NCBI RefSeq assembly: GCF_032854445.1
Contig: NC_088295.1
Coordinates: forward strand, 91,319,805-91,383,804
DNA: 64,000 nucleotides
Direction of reading: 5' to 3'
Origin: Liolophura sinensis
Lineage: Eukaryota > Mollusca > Polyplacophora > Chitonida > Chitonidae
The position numbers and the translations under genes are program-made. Under the pieces are notes generated by a model. That model ran no database searches. It was given only the letters and a program-made list of their open reading frames with translations, and had not been told where the DNA came from. Positions 12,801-21,119 of this stretch are shown piece after piece. Position 1 is the stretch's first letter, and every line of letters begins with the position of its first letter.

Positions 12801-15800
12801 TTCCAAATGTGGACATACCAATTGTCTTACATGTCCATCATTTGATACATCCGCCACTTTTATTTCCTCACTGACTGGTAAATGTTATTCTGTTATTTCC
12901 TACATTAACTTAAGTTGTATTGCGTCCAACTGTATTTACTTGGCGACATGCAAGAAGTTTGGTCGGGAGTATGTTGGGAAGACCACCCAGAAACTACATC
13001 TACGGGTGAACGGGCACCGTAAGTCCGTGAGCAAGAAACCATTGCTAATACGCAAGCATTTCTCCGCCTCCGACCATGACTGGGACCATTTCAGCATTCA
13101 AATAATAGAATCGGTTTATCCATCAACAAATGAGAAAGATGTCGAATTTGAACGTAAAATCCGTGACCGTGAGCTTTTCTGGATGCTAGAGATTGGTTCA
13201 GTCTTCCCATATGGGTTGAATGATAACGTTATGGGAATCGGCAATGTAACATTTAGCCAACCACATGACTCCATCATAACAAATTCATTCAAATACCATA
13301 AATGTAGACCTTGCAGTCATGGTAGGAGGAAGTTCAACAGAAACATGACTCACAAACACGTTACAGTTAGCTATTTAGTAGGATTGTCGTATGACACCAA
13401 TGGCATGCATGCTCTACGCACAGTATTATATCCACTGCCATTGAACTTGCTAAAACAGATAGTTCAAGATGTATCCAATAACATGCACAATTTTAATGTT
13501 CCACCTCACCTTGTACGTCTGTGCCAAGACATATCGTATTTTCGATTGTGAGGGGTCCTAAGTATAGAGAAAAGAGAAATGTCAAGATTCGATCAAACAA
13601 AAAATATATCATCTCGGCACTTGAGGAGTATGTTTAAAAATGGTCAAAACGGGAGAAAGTGGATTCTTCGGTACTTAACGATTGGCTTGAGATCAAAAAG
13701 AAGGGTAGTTTACCTATACATCGTATAGACATTGACTCTCTACCTAAAGTTAAACAGGTTCTGAAGGATCCCACTGTGCAAGAAACACTCGCTGACCTTC
13801 ATAGTAAATTTGTCATCACTGTAGCAAACAAGGCTCCTATTAATGTCATCTTTATTTGCAAGAATTATTATTATCAAATTCTTGTTCAAGAGCTATGTGC
13901 ATCTACATCAACATGCACGTATTCTGCTACTACATGTACCCTGGAGGAACTATTTAACAAATACAAAACCTTTCTTACAGAAAGGCGTATAAATATACCT
14001 ACCCGTCATACAGAAATACCACAACTTTACTGGTTTCCTAAAATGCATAAATCCCCATACAAGGCTCGATTTATTGTAGGCTCAAGAAGCTGTACCACCA
14101 AGCTATAGTCAACCCTACTTACGAGAGCGTTACAAGAAGTAAAGTGATTTTGGAATAAGTATTGTTGTGCCATAACAAAAAATTCAGGTGTCTACTGCAT
14201 GGGGATTCTTAACAACTCCAAACGTCTTACAGAAGAACTTGATGCTCATATGCATATAACGTACAAAGACGTATCCACATGGGATTTCTGTACTCTCTAT
14301 ACTACGATTCCTCACAAAGATCTTATTGAAAGAATATCGTCGTTATTGTCTCGGTATTTACTAAAACAGGTCACCGTTACATTAACGTCGGAAGTAATAA
14401 GGCTTTCTTTAGTTCTACTCTTTATAAAGGTTACTGCTCATGGGATGTTACATTATTTATTGAATTACTTGAATTTCAACATCTATGTGAAATTCGGAGA
14501 TACCATTTACCAACAGTGCATAAGTATTCCATTGGGTACCAATTGTGCGCCTCTTTTGGCAGACCTATACCTGTTTTCATATGAATACGACTATATGCAG
14601 AAATAACTTAAAAGTAATATCTTTAAAACTCGATCCTTTTCATTTACCAAGTGGTATATTGATGATCTACTGGCGTTAAATAATCCCCATATTGCTGAAG
14701 CGGTGAATGAAATCTATCCGCCTTCACTGGATTTAAAGGAGACAACAGATGGTCCTGATGGTATCTTATTTGGATCTATATCTGTACAAAGACGAACAAG
14801 GTCTCCTTTCACGCCGCCTTTACGGCAAAAGGGATAATTTCAATTTTGATATTGTAAATTATCCTTATTTAGATAGCAATATACCAAAGGGTCCTGCATA
14901 TGGCGTATACATATCTCGCCTTGTTGCATTTGTCAGATCTTGCGTTAATTGTGATGACTTTAATCTGCGTCACAAGTTGTTAGTTCAAAAACTAGTTTGT
15001 CAAGGATACTCCATCAAACGCCTTCATTCTAAGTTTCTCAAATTTTACAATGAGTGTAACACTCTCGTTGTCAGGTATGGACAGAGCGTTCAGAATCTCT
15101 AGCGATCTGCATTGTGATCAACTACATAGACGGAGCTGTTATCCCTATGTACATATCTATCACGTACATGGTATTTAACAACATAGATGGCGCTGGTTGC
15201 CCAGTGCAACCGTCTGTCGTGTATGTCATATGTAACATCATAGATGGCGCCTCTTGTAGCATGAGAACTTTACATATTAACGGGAAAGACGTAATCGTCC
15301 GTTACTTTTGAATCACAATCTGATCGGTTAAGGTGTGTAACGCTCGTCATTTTCAAACTGTATCTAATACCACTTAACCTGGGGCTAGGGGCCGTAAAGG
15401 TAACCATGCTCATTACATCAGCATGATGCCTTTATAACAGTTGCAATTAAAGGGCGACTGAGATACTTGTTTAATTGTTATTTGACATTTTACTCATTCA
15501 CGGACTACAAATTCGAACTTTTATATGAAATTCATGCCTGGAATATTCATTATCTGCCCGGCCTCATTGAAAACTGATGACCGCTTCTCTCTTGTGTGTT
15601 ACCGGCATTATTTCTTATTTGTATAATTTCTTACATACCTTTGTCTTCGGGAGCTAGTGTTAAACGTTGATTTGGAAATGGATCTTGCGATTATCGACTT
15701 GGAACGCCTTTTACAGACTACGAGTGGTATATGAATGTTGGACTTGACGCTTATATTAATAGAAAGCTGGTGAAGCTTTAACATGCCATACTCAGACTTT

Positions 15801-18747
15801 TGGTTGCATCTTTTGCTTAAACGTGGGCTTTGTACGATGTCAGTTGGTTGGTTGCCCGTCATAAGTGTAGCCTATTAAGATATTGACATTTTAATGTTTG
15901 TTTTGCACAGGATGACGACGCTGTTGAGCAAGTTCAGGATTGACTACTCTGAGCTGACTCTGCTGACAGACCTGGGCAAGTTACCGGAACAGGAGAGGTA
16001 GGTACTTCTGTGAGGATTTGCAGACGTTTTAGTGCTGTGCGGAACACCTGTTGAATGATCGAAATGTAGTCAGAAGTTTGTACGCGATACTATAGTCTAT
16101 CGAAATAATTTTTTAGAAAAAGAAATACTTGTTTTGTTTAATTCACAATTTCGATTTGTTTTCTCCAGATAATTTCAAGAAGTACAATGGTATCGTACTT
16201 AAATCTCCCATATGACTCCTTACATCTGTTCTCTCCGAAAATAACCATTTTCTATGTAGGCCTACACATGTACATGTACACACCGTGCATCAATTATACA
16301 AGGTGAGCTGAATGCAGATAGCTGGATAAGTTGCAAAAGTTTATTGATGAACTTAATGAGAATCACCGTGGCTTGTTGTGCAGCATTGACGCGTTTGAAG
16401 AGCTGACCAAAGACTGGAGGGCCACTGAGAACGAGGCCGTACCATCAGAGGGCGCAATCAATATAACCGCTGAAGAGATGAAGGATTTCGAAAAAAAGGT
16501 TAATAACACAGACCAAAAACGGACATAATTCCATATGCGCATTATTTAACACAGAGAATAACGCCGTAATCAAAGATATTTCACTTTTACGACAGCGGCC
16601 ACATTATGGTGGGAGGAAACCGGGCTAAGCCTGGGAGAAACCCACGACCAGTTACATATTCGTAATGTTTATTTGTTTCATTGATATTAATCACCGTAAT
16701 CTGCAAACTATCTTGTATGAACGACGGCAGCATAGTTTTAGCTGGAGAAGCCACGAGGGTCTCGAGTAGCTCACCTCAAGCCTCCAAACTAAAGTCGTAG
16801 CGACACTGGTGTAAGCTGTATCCGAGCGTTAGACCTCATTTGTCTGTGACCTATCATATGTAGCCAGAACTGTGCTTAAGACGAACCATTTAGTGTATGC
16901 CCTGTATACCCATTTATACAGACAAACATACTTTATGTTGTGGTTCTGTTAACATCTGTATGATATTTCACTCTGGCGGTCTCAAACTGTATGTATATAA
17001 GTAGTCAGAACAACTCTTGTTTCTAGATCATTGTCTTGGATGAACTTAAGGCACATTGTAGTGTAAATGGAAGGCCAGTTGAATTATATTACTTCGTCCG
17101 CTGAATTAAATTTTTCTTCTTTCCAGACTCATCGTAAAATCCGACTGAAGGAATTGCTGGATGATCATACAACAGATGACACGAATCTGATTGTCATGTA
17201 AGTTGTCAACCCTCCCAAAGTAAACAAAGATCTCAGCAAAAAACAACAATATTCGGTTGTGTGTCAGTCAATACTCTTAAACAAAAATATTAGTGTGTGT
17301 TTCAGTCAGCCTTCCAAACTAAGTACATATCTCAGTATTTCGCACCAAACAGTTTCGAAACAACTGTACAGCACAGTTACCTAAGCAATGACCTATGACA
17401 AAACAACCAAAGCAACTGGAAAGCAAAGCTTCCGAAGCAATTGAATAGAGAAAGATGTCCAAGCAGTTGTATAGCGAAACTACCTACGGCACTGTATAGC
17501 AAAGCCACGTAAGTAACTGTAAAGCAAAGCTACCTAAGGAAATATATAGTAAAGCTACGTAAGGAACTGTAAAGCAAAACTAAGCAAGTGTATATCAAAG
17601 CCACCAAAGCAAAATTACCTGAGCAACTGCACGGCAAATCTACGTAAGCAACTGTATAGCAAAGCTACTTAAGAAACTGTCAAACAAAGCTACCTGGGCA
17701 AATATATTATTCATCTTCTCTTCTCTCTCTATTTCACCAAGACGTCTTCATACAGCCCACACTGTATCCATTTTCTAGAATTCACGTGATTTACTGATTG
17801 AATTATATTTTTCTGATATCACAAAAACGTACTGAGTGTCATTTATATATAGACGTCAGTTATATGGAACAGCTGCTGGTTTAGAAGCTTGCTTTACTAT
17901 CCCTATTACACATTGATGTTGGTTCATGGCCTCCATCTTCTGCTCCCGTCCTTCTCTCCCGCTGTTACTTGCCAAGACTGGCAGTTTATTCTGGGCACCC
18001 GGTCTGATTGAGTGAAAATTATAAATTAGGGTTTAACTACCTCGTTAAACATTATGTAATTGCATTTTCCTAAAATAAAATAGATAAATTAATTAATTAA
18101 TACATAAATCAAATATTCATGTCGGTTGCGTCCATTATTCATGTCGGTTGCGTCCATTGTACACGTCAGTTTCATATATTATTCATGCGAGTTACGTCCA
18201 TTGTACACGACATTTACGTATATTATTCATGCGAGTTACGTCCATTGTACACGTCATGTACGTACATTATTCGTGTTAGTTTAACTACTTCCGCTTCTCA
18301 GTGATCTCCTGTGACAGCTTAGCAGAAATGACCACAAATAATTTAACTTGGGTTATTTCAGACGAGGGCTTGAAACTGATCTAAATCAGTGCAACTATGG
18401 GTTAAGATTGACAGCTTCGTTTTGGGCTAAGCGCTCGATGTTGCTTACTTTGAACTGTTGCATATCAGTTTCACTACATCACATTTTTTTTTTAAAAAAT
18501 ACGTTGTGTGAACATGACATAATATCGATTTATATATTTAGTTAGTGAAAAACTGCATTTTCTATTAACCAGCTTGACTGTCTGATAATCTGAATTATCT
18601 CTGCCTGTTTCCAGGACGCTGCCCATACCAGAGACATCCATGTCTACCGGGCTGTACATGGCCTGGATGGAAGTACTCACCCGCGATATGCCACCATTCC
18701 TGCTCCTCAGAGGAAACCAGCAGAACGTCCTCACGTTTTACTCATAG
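778..18747 (+). CDS. SLC12A1/2/3-like: SLC12 cation-chloride cotransporter (NKCC/NCC branch), 3' part of gene, 18 exons
   Basis: Electroneutral Na+(K+)/Cl- cotransporter of the plasma membrane. Exons seen: 778-889, 4677-4804, 5761-6027, 6897-7004, 7156-7279, 7528-7629, 7874-8029, 8479-8578, 8735-8846, 10298-10426, 10678-10784, 10988-11070, 11919-12197, 12382-12493, 15911-15997, 16331-16498, 17127-17197 and 18615-18747, together about 790 codons. Intron phases agree at every junction except 15997/16331. Family landmarks in order: [12 protein letters not shown] (span 6), IPKGTL, a glycosylated Cys-containing loop, [17 protein letters not shown] (span 8, with the adjacent serines of the Na+ site known in NKCC1), [61 protein letters not shown] and the C-terminal VLTFYS. 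The N-terminus and spans 1-4 are outside the window. NKCC versus NCC cannot be settled here. The introns are dominated by tandem repeats. Confidence 0.93.
1018..3990. repeat. Minisatellite, about 60-bp unit, in SLC12 intron
   Basis: About 50 degenerate copies of a 58-60 bp unit containing CTGGTCTAGTTACCATGTTG and TATACATTCACT. Units are grouped into larger composites of about 161-163 bp (for example around 2679, 2842 and 3003), which indicates duplication of multi-unit blocks. It fills most of the 3.8-kb intron between the first two visible exons. Confidence 0.9.
3995..4670. repeat. Minisatellite, about 22-bp unit, in SLC12 intron
   Basis: About 30 imperfect copies of a pyrimidine-rich unit near TCACATCTGTATCCTCTCTG. 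The array runs almost up to the polypyrimidine tract of the next exon (acceptor ends at 4676). Overlapping open frames here are a by-product of the periodicity. Confidence 0.88.
4677..4804 (+). CDS. SLC12 exon: transmembrane span 6 with [12 protein letters not shown]
   Basis: Acceptor TTTTTTGCACAG, donor AAG|GTGGTG; 128 bp, phase 1 to phase 0. Encodes [18 protein letters not shown], then [19 protein letters not shown]. This broken helix is the most conserved stretch of the family and contributes to K+/Cl- binding in NKCC1. All hallmark residues are present. Confidence 0.95.
5160..5605. repeat. Minisatellite, 26-30 bp unit, in SLC12 intron
   Basis: About 15 copies of a unit near CTTATTGTCACAGAGGGCCC with variable length. 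It lies between the span-6 exon and the exon at 5761. Confidence 0.85.
5761..6027 (+). CDS. SLC12 exon: span 7 and large extracellular loop
   Basis: Acceptor CTCCCGCAG, donor GGG|GTGAGG; 267 bp, 89 codons, phase 0 at both ends. Starts [16 protein letters not shown], spans the membrane, then forms the extracellular loop. The loop has N-glycosylation sequons NDT, NNT and NGS and a pair of cysteines (CRASDSC) before KYGLENNYG, matching the Cys pair before HYGLMNNF in vertebrate NKCC1. Confidence 0.95.
6045..6845. repeat. Minisatellite, about 59-bp unit, in SLC12 intron
   Basis: About 13 copies containing CTTAGCAAGTACACGGTCTA and TGTACTTGTGTATA. Copies become more divergent to the right. It fills the intron between exons 5761-6027 and 6897-7004. 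Confidence 0.9.
6897..7004 (+). CDS. SLC12 exon: transmembrane span 8
   Basis: Acceptor TTATAG, donor CAG|GTAAGT; 108 bp, 36 codons, phase 0. Encodes [12 protein letters not shown], then [18 protein letters not shown]. The adjacent serines correspond to the Na+-site serines of NKCC1 span 8. Confidence 0.95.
7156..7279 (+). CDS. SLC12 exon: loop and span 9
   Basis: Acceptor TTCCAG, donor ATAG|GTGAGG; 124 bp, phase 0 to phase 1. Encodes [20 protein letters not shown] then [17 protein letters not shown]. The FAKGYGKNNEP-type loop is diagnostic of the NKCC/NCC branch. Confidence 0.95.
7528..7629 (+). CDS. SLC12 exon: span 10
   Basis: Acceptor ATTGTAG, donor CCAG|GTAAGC; 102 bp, phase 1 in and out. 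Encodes [20 protein letters not shown] and [14 protein letters not shown], colinear with NKCC1. Confidence 0.95.
7874..8029 (+). CDS. SLC12 exon: spans 11 and 12
   Basis: Acceptor GTTTCAG, donor CTTG|GTAAGG; 156 bp, phase 1 in and out. Encodes [20 protein letters not shown] and [20 protein letters not shown], the last two membrane helices before the cytosolic C-terminal domain. Confidence 0.95.
8479..8578 (+). CDS. SLC12 exon: start of cytosolic domain (VNWGSS)
   Basis: Acceptor GTTACAG, donor TTCAG|GTATTC; 100 bp. Encodes [19 protein letters not shown], then EEHVKNF; the VNWGSS and VEDHVKNFRP motifs of the family are clear. Confidence 0.94.
8735..8846 (+). CDS. SLC12 exon: cytosolic domain (RPQILVLSG)
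   Basis: Acceptor TATTTCAG, donor CAG|GTAATG; 112 bp, ends in phase 0. Encodes [20 protein letters not shown] and ends LLMCANIIQ. The last about 21 bp plus the donor are repeated many times in the following intron. If the intron were retained, the frame would stay open to a stop near 9245. Confidence 0.93.
8847..9375. repeat. Minisatellite derived from exon end plus splice donor
   Basis: About 22 copies of a 23-27 bp unit close to ATGTGTCAATGTCATACAGG followed by TAAT. The first copies match the last codons of the preceding exon and its donor, so the unit spans the exon-intron boundary. About ten copies keep a CAG|GTAA donor sequence. Confidence 0.88.
9488..9990. repeat. Compound tandem repeat, 92 + 109 bp subunits
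   Basis: TATTGTCCTAATACGTG recurs at about 9488, 9580, 9689, 9782 and 9890, alternating 92-93 and 108-109 bp. The longer subunit has an extra TATGCTAATAACACAT segment. The composite period is about 201 bp with near-identical copies, so the expansion is recent. Confidence 0.9.
10099..10336 (+). repeat. 119-bp tandem duplication including a splice acceptor and exon start
   Basis: Two copies, starting at 10099 and 10218, begin TGCCTATGTAGGACTG and run through an acceptor into the first 13 codons of the next SLC12 exon. The functional exon is in the second copy (10298). The first copy has an acceptor ending at 10178 but no obvious donor. Confidence 0.92.
10298..10426 (+). CDS. SLC12 exon: cytosolic domain ([11 protein letters not shown])
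   Basis: Acceptor TTGGCAG, donor CAG|GTACGA; 129 bp, 43 codons, phase 0. Encodes a variable acidic stretch ([13 protein letters not shown]), then [20 protein letters not shown], which matches the family's KAFY..V.AEDLR.G segment. Confidence 0.92.
10678..10784 (+). CDS. SLC12 exon: cytosolic domain (AGLGKLKPN)
   Basis: Acceptor GGAGGCAG, donor CCG|GTAAGT; 107 bp, phase 0 to 2. Encodes [20 protein letters not shown], equivalent to AGLGRMKPN.LVLGFK.DW of NKCC/NCC. Confidence 0.95.
10988..11070 (+). CDS. SLC12 exon: cytosolic domain (GVGVFRL)
   Basis: Acceptor GTTTCTCAG, donor AAAG|GTAATA; 83 bp, phase 2 to 1. Encodes [20 protein letters not shown]; this matches DAFD..YGV.VLRLKEGLD in vertebrate members. 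Confidence 0.9.
11130..11415. repeat. Family B dispersed repeat with a nested SINE 3' fragment
   Basis: The left part (CCAGTGAGGTCTAAATTAAA, then GAACAGTTAGAATAAAA) and right part (CTGAGGTAAATTGACAAGAC, then CGTATTTCACGGATTA) match copies near 32.9, 46.0, 53.0 and 53.2 kb. Between them, at about 11249-11370, lies a minus-strand SINE tail and core (TTTATTTGATTGGTGTTTTA). Confidence 0.75.
11919..12197 (+). CDS. SLC12 exon: linker and [12 protein letters not shown]
   Basis: Acceptor ATGTGCAG, donor GGTG|GTAAGA; 279 bp, phase 1 in and out. Encodes a low-complexity acidic linker of about 80 residues, then [15 protein letters not shown], a signature of the NKCC/NCC C-terminal domain. Confidence 0.95.
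12382..12493 (+). CDS. SLC12 exon: LTLLLPFIL segment
   Basis: Acceptor TTATTTCAG, donor AAAG|GTAGAT; 112 bp, phase 1 to 2. Encodes [20 protein letters not shown], then [17 protein letters not shown], colinear with LTLLIPYLL..K..W..CKIRVF.G.INR in vertebrate NKCC. Confidence 0.94.
12604..13551 (+). pseudogene. GIY-YIG endonuclease part of Penelope-like element
   Basis: A 315-residue open frame. Residues 69-77 are CGHTNCLTC, a zinc-binding-like cluster. The GIY-YIG core follows: IYLATC (111-116), YVGKT (123-127), Arg134, NGHR (136-139) and a downstream RDRELFWM (188-195) supplying the catalytic Glu. A Cys-rich linker with KCRPC is at about 233-237. The domain is intact, but the frame is lost before the reverse transcriptase. 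Confidence 0.88.
13560..15102 (+). pseudogene. Reverse transcriptase part of Penelope-like element, multiply interrupted
   Basis: Recognisable blocks: [54 protein letters not shown] (motif A region), [13 protein letters not shown] (motif B), [12 protein letters not shown] (motif C), [13 protein letters not shown], and after a frameshift [13 protein letters not shown] and [16 protein letters not shown]. Stops at 13635, 14106, 14145 and 14604 and a +1 shift near 14755 interrupt it. All catalytic blocks remain readable, so the copy is not ancient. Confidence 0.88.
15114..15300. repeat. Three spaced repeats downstream of the retroelement
   Basis: The motif ACATAGATGGCGC or a near variant recurs about every 57 bp (about 15124, 15182 and 15239) just after the last coding block. 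It is probably part of the element's 3' untranslated region; this is inference. Confidence 0.45.
15911..15997 (+). CDS. SLC12 exon: LLSKFRIDY segment
   Basis: Acceptor TTTTGCACAG, donor GAGAG|GTAGGT; 87 bp, phase 2 in and out. Encodes [20 protein letters not shown], then LGKLPEQE. Its outgoing phase does not match the next exon. Confidence 0.93.
16331..16498 (+). CDS. SLC12 exon: FIDELNENH segment, with phase problem at its acceptor
   Basis: Encodes [18 protein letters not shown], then a linker ending [11 protein letters not shown]; donor AAAG|GTTAAT. The frame is fixed by the next exon and is closed by TAG at 16319-16321. Usable AG acceptors end at 16330 (chosen, from a remembered family alignment) or 16321; both give phase 0, while the previous exon ends in phase 2. 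Neither acceptor has a good pyrimidine tract. Confidence 0.75.
16571..16655 (-). repeat. Partial SINE (core only)
   Basis: Matches the SINE core (GGTGGGAGGAAACCGGGC, then CCCACGACCA) without head or tail. It lies in the SLC12 intron downstream of exon 16331-16498. Confidence 0.7.
17127..17197 (+). CDS. SLC12 exon: [10 protein letters not shown] segment
   Basis: Acceptor CTTTCCAG, donor TCAT|GTAAGT; 71 bp, phase 0 to 2. Encodes [15 protein letters not shown], then NLIVM; equivalent to TYRQIRLNELL.EHS..ANIIVM. Confidence 0.94.
17395..17715. repeat. Degenerate minisatellite, about 26-bp unit
   Basis: About 12 degraded copies near AACTGTATAGCAAAGCTACC in the last SLC12 intron. Confidence 0.75.
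18118..18270. repeat. Short minisatellite, about 34-bp unit
   Basis: Four or five copies built on GCGAGTTACGTCCATTGTAC and TATTATTCATG in the last SLC12 intron. Confidence 0.75.
18615..18747 (+). CDS. SLC12 terminal coding exon
   Basis: Acceptor GTTTCCAG; 133 bp to TAG at 18745-18747. Encodes [20 protein letters not shown], then [18 protein letters not shown]. The end of the protein matches the RGN..VLTFY terminus of NKCC/NCC exactly in position, so the C-terminus is complete. Confidence 0.95.
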
Positions 18748-18884
18748 GTCCACTCGGCCATAACGTCTACATAGACATCATGCTTGCATTATCTGTATCA
18801 AAAAACCTACAGGTGTATCTGTGGTAAAGGCCATGGCGTATATAAATCATCATGTTCACTCGCAACTTATAAATTTGTTTCTAA

Positions 18885-19392
18885 TGATCCAACACACAGC
18901 TACACATAACAACACAGTGTTACAAACATACATCAACACATAAGGGCACTATGTTACAAACATACAGCCACACATAACGACACAGTTTTACAAACATACA
19001 GTCACACATAAGGACACAGTGTTACAAACATACAGCCACACATAACGACACAGTGTTACAGAGATATGCTGACACATAAGGACACAGTGTTACAGACATA
19101 TACAACACATAATGACACAGTGTTAAAAACACATACCACACATAGTGTTACAAAGATATGCTCACACATAACGGCACAGTGTGCCGTTGTATGCTCACAC
19201 ATAACGACACAGTGTTACAGAGATATATACACACATAACGACACAGTGTTACAGATATATGCCCTCATATAACGGCACAGTGTTACATCATATGACCACA
19301 CATAACGACACAGTGTTACAAAGATATACCCACACATAACAGTAAAGTGATACAAACATGTACCACACATAACGACACAATGTTACAAACAT
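18885..19392. repeat. Minisatellite, about 34-bp unit, left arm of an inverted pair
   Basis: About 14 copies of ACACATAACGACACAGTGTT followed by ACAAACATAC. The array at 19512-20075 is the reverse complement of this unit. It starts about 140 bp after the SLC12 stop codon and may be in the 3' UTR. Confidence 0.9.
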
Positions 19393-19511
19393 GAGTTTCC
19401 GCCGGGCTGTGCCCGGTTTCCTCCCACCATAGTGCTGACCGCCGTCCTATAAGTTAAATATTCTTGAGTACGGCGTTAAACACCAATCAAGTACATAAAT
19501 AAATAAATACA
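19393..19511 (+). mobile_element. SINE 3' fragment (plus orientation) between inverted arrays
   Basis: Contains the SINE core and tail in plus orientation: TTTCCTCCCACCATAGTGCT, CTTGAGTACGGCGTTAAA and CACCAATCAA with an ATAAATAAATAAA tail. The tail supplies AATAAA at 19498-19503, a possible polyadenylation signal for SLC12 transcripts. Confidence 0.85.
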
Positions 19512-20075
19512 ATGCTGATATTGTTTCGTTATGTGTGGATATCGGTTTGTATCATTGTATCGTTATGTGTAGGTATTTGTTTGTAACATTGTGTCGTAAT
19601 GTGTGTGTATTTGTTTGTAAAATTAAATCGTTATGTATATGTATAGGTTTGTAACACTGTGTCGTTATGTGTGGTATACGTTTGTAGCACTGCGTCGTTA
19701 TGTGTGGTATATATTTGTAAAATTAAGTCGTTGTATATATATGTATATGTTTGTAACACTGTGTTGTTATGTTTGGTATACGTTGTAGCACTGTGTCGTT
19801 ATGTGTGGTATACGTTGTAGCACTGTGTCGTTATGTGCGGTATATGTTTGTAACATTGTGTCGTTATGTGTGGGTATATGTTGTAGCACTGTGTCGTTGT
19901 GTGGGGGTATTTTGTTGTAGCATAGTATCGTTATATGTGGGTATTTGGTTGTAGCATAGTCTCGTTATGTGTGGGTATTTTGTTATTGAATAGTATCGTT
20001 AGGTGTGGGTATTTTGTTGCTGCATAGTATCGTTATGTGTGGGTATTTTGTTGTAGCATAGTGTCGTTATGTGTT
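19512..20075. repeat. Minisatellite, 32-34 bp unit, right arm of an inverted pair
   Basis: About 16 copies of GTATATGTTTGTAACATTGT followed by GTCGTTATGTGT, the reverse complement of the unit at 18885-19392. Confidence 0.9.
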
Positions 20076-21110
20076 GGTATGTGCGAATAGTACAAAGGTC
20101 TTGTCGTGCATGATGGCCCATGGAGAAAGCGGTTGTTTTATTTTGGTATTTAGGTATAAGATCATATGTCGCTATATTTAGCCGAAGTTTACAAATTAAT
20201 ATAATTACATGTAACTAATCACACTATGTGATTGTGCTGTTGGTGGCCATTTGTTCCTAAACGAAGAACAGAACAGAACACTCTATTTCATTCTTTTCGA
20301 CAGGGATGTTTCAATGGTTTACAGCAGTAGCCTGATATAAATATATTTGCGGAAGTAAAAGTCTGACTGATTTTGATTACCGGAATACAAGTGGTTAATC
20401 AGGATACTACTACATGGATATCTTGGTGGATATGCTGTCTTAAAACTGAAATGTTTCTTGAGCACGGCGTAAAACACCAATCAAATAAATAAATATTTAA
20501 CTTCAATACAGTAAAATCTGACATTATAGGAGTAATGGAGGAGAGAAAACATTTATAATGTTAGGATAACGATTTCTTAAGTGTTGGAAGTTTGACACTT
20601 TATACCATGCTTAGAAAACTAATACTATCTGCTGCCAAATTAACAAAAATAGGTGTTGTCTTCTGCATTGTAAATGATAAAAATTCTCTAATCTGACATT
20701 ATGGTACAACTTAGTACCATAAACAACCAATACGTGGTGTAACATTTCAAGCAGTTGAACCGCATATATTTCCCACATAGTATTTAGCATGATGTAGCAT
20801 ACTCACACATTTTAACCTCTGCGTTTTAAGAAAGTGGCATTATACATTGTGCAATGATGAAATGTGAGCTTTGTCTATATAGCAACGCGTATACATGTGC
20901 ATAAACAATGTAAGTGTACTCCAGCTCTGTATTATTAGTATATTCAATGTATGTTCATGTCACCTATCCTGCTAATGGGCTCATGTGGATCAGGCGTAAA
21001 TAAAACAACGCAACACAAATCTTTTTCTTCAAAATTGTATGTAACCTACCTAAGATAGCAGAAAATATATAGTGGAAATGCAGTGATGTTTTGCGTGTGT
21101 TTTCTCTGTC
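20076..21110. other. Intergenic, no gene seen
   Basis: AT-rich single-copy-looking DNA. The only recognisable item is a SINE tail fragment in plus orientation at about 20456-20497 (CTTGAGCACGGCGTAAAACA). Confidence 0.5.
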
Positions 21111-21119
21111 AGAGTGGAC

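Larger units (their letters stand above)
12604..15102 (+). mobile_element. Decayed Penelope-like retroelement with N-terminal GIY-YIG endonuclease
   Basis: A Penelope-like element inserted, in the host gene's orientation, in the SLC12 intron between exons 12382-12493 and 15911-15997. Endonuclease comes first (12604-13551) and reverse transcriptase second (about 13560-15102). This permuted order is described for the Naiad/Chlamys clade, whereas canonical Penelope elements carry the endonuclease at the C-terminus. Coding capacity is broken: a frameshift near 13510-13550, in-frame stops at 13635 (TAA), 14106 (TAG), 14145 (TGA) and 14604 (TAA), and a frameshift near 14755. Element ends and target-site duplication were not identified; limits given are the coding remnants. 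Confidence 0.88.

Noticed and set aside
14145..14147. TGA as a selenocysteine codon in the retroelement
   Set aside because: The copy also has TAA and TAG stops and frameshifts, so a single TGA in it is not evidence of recoding; kept only as a check on intact relatives.
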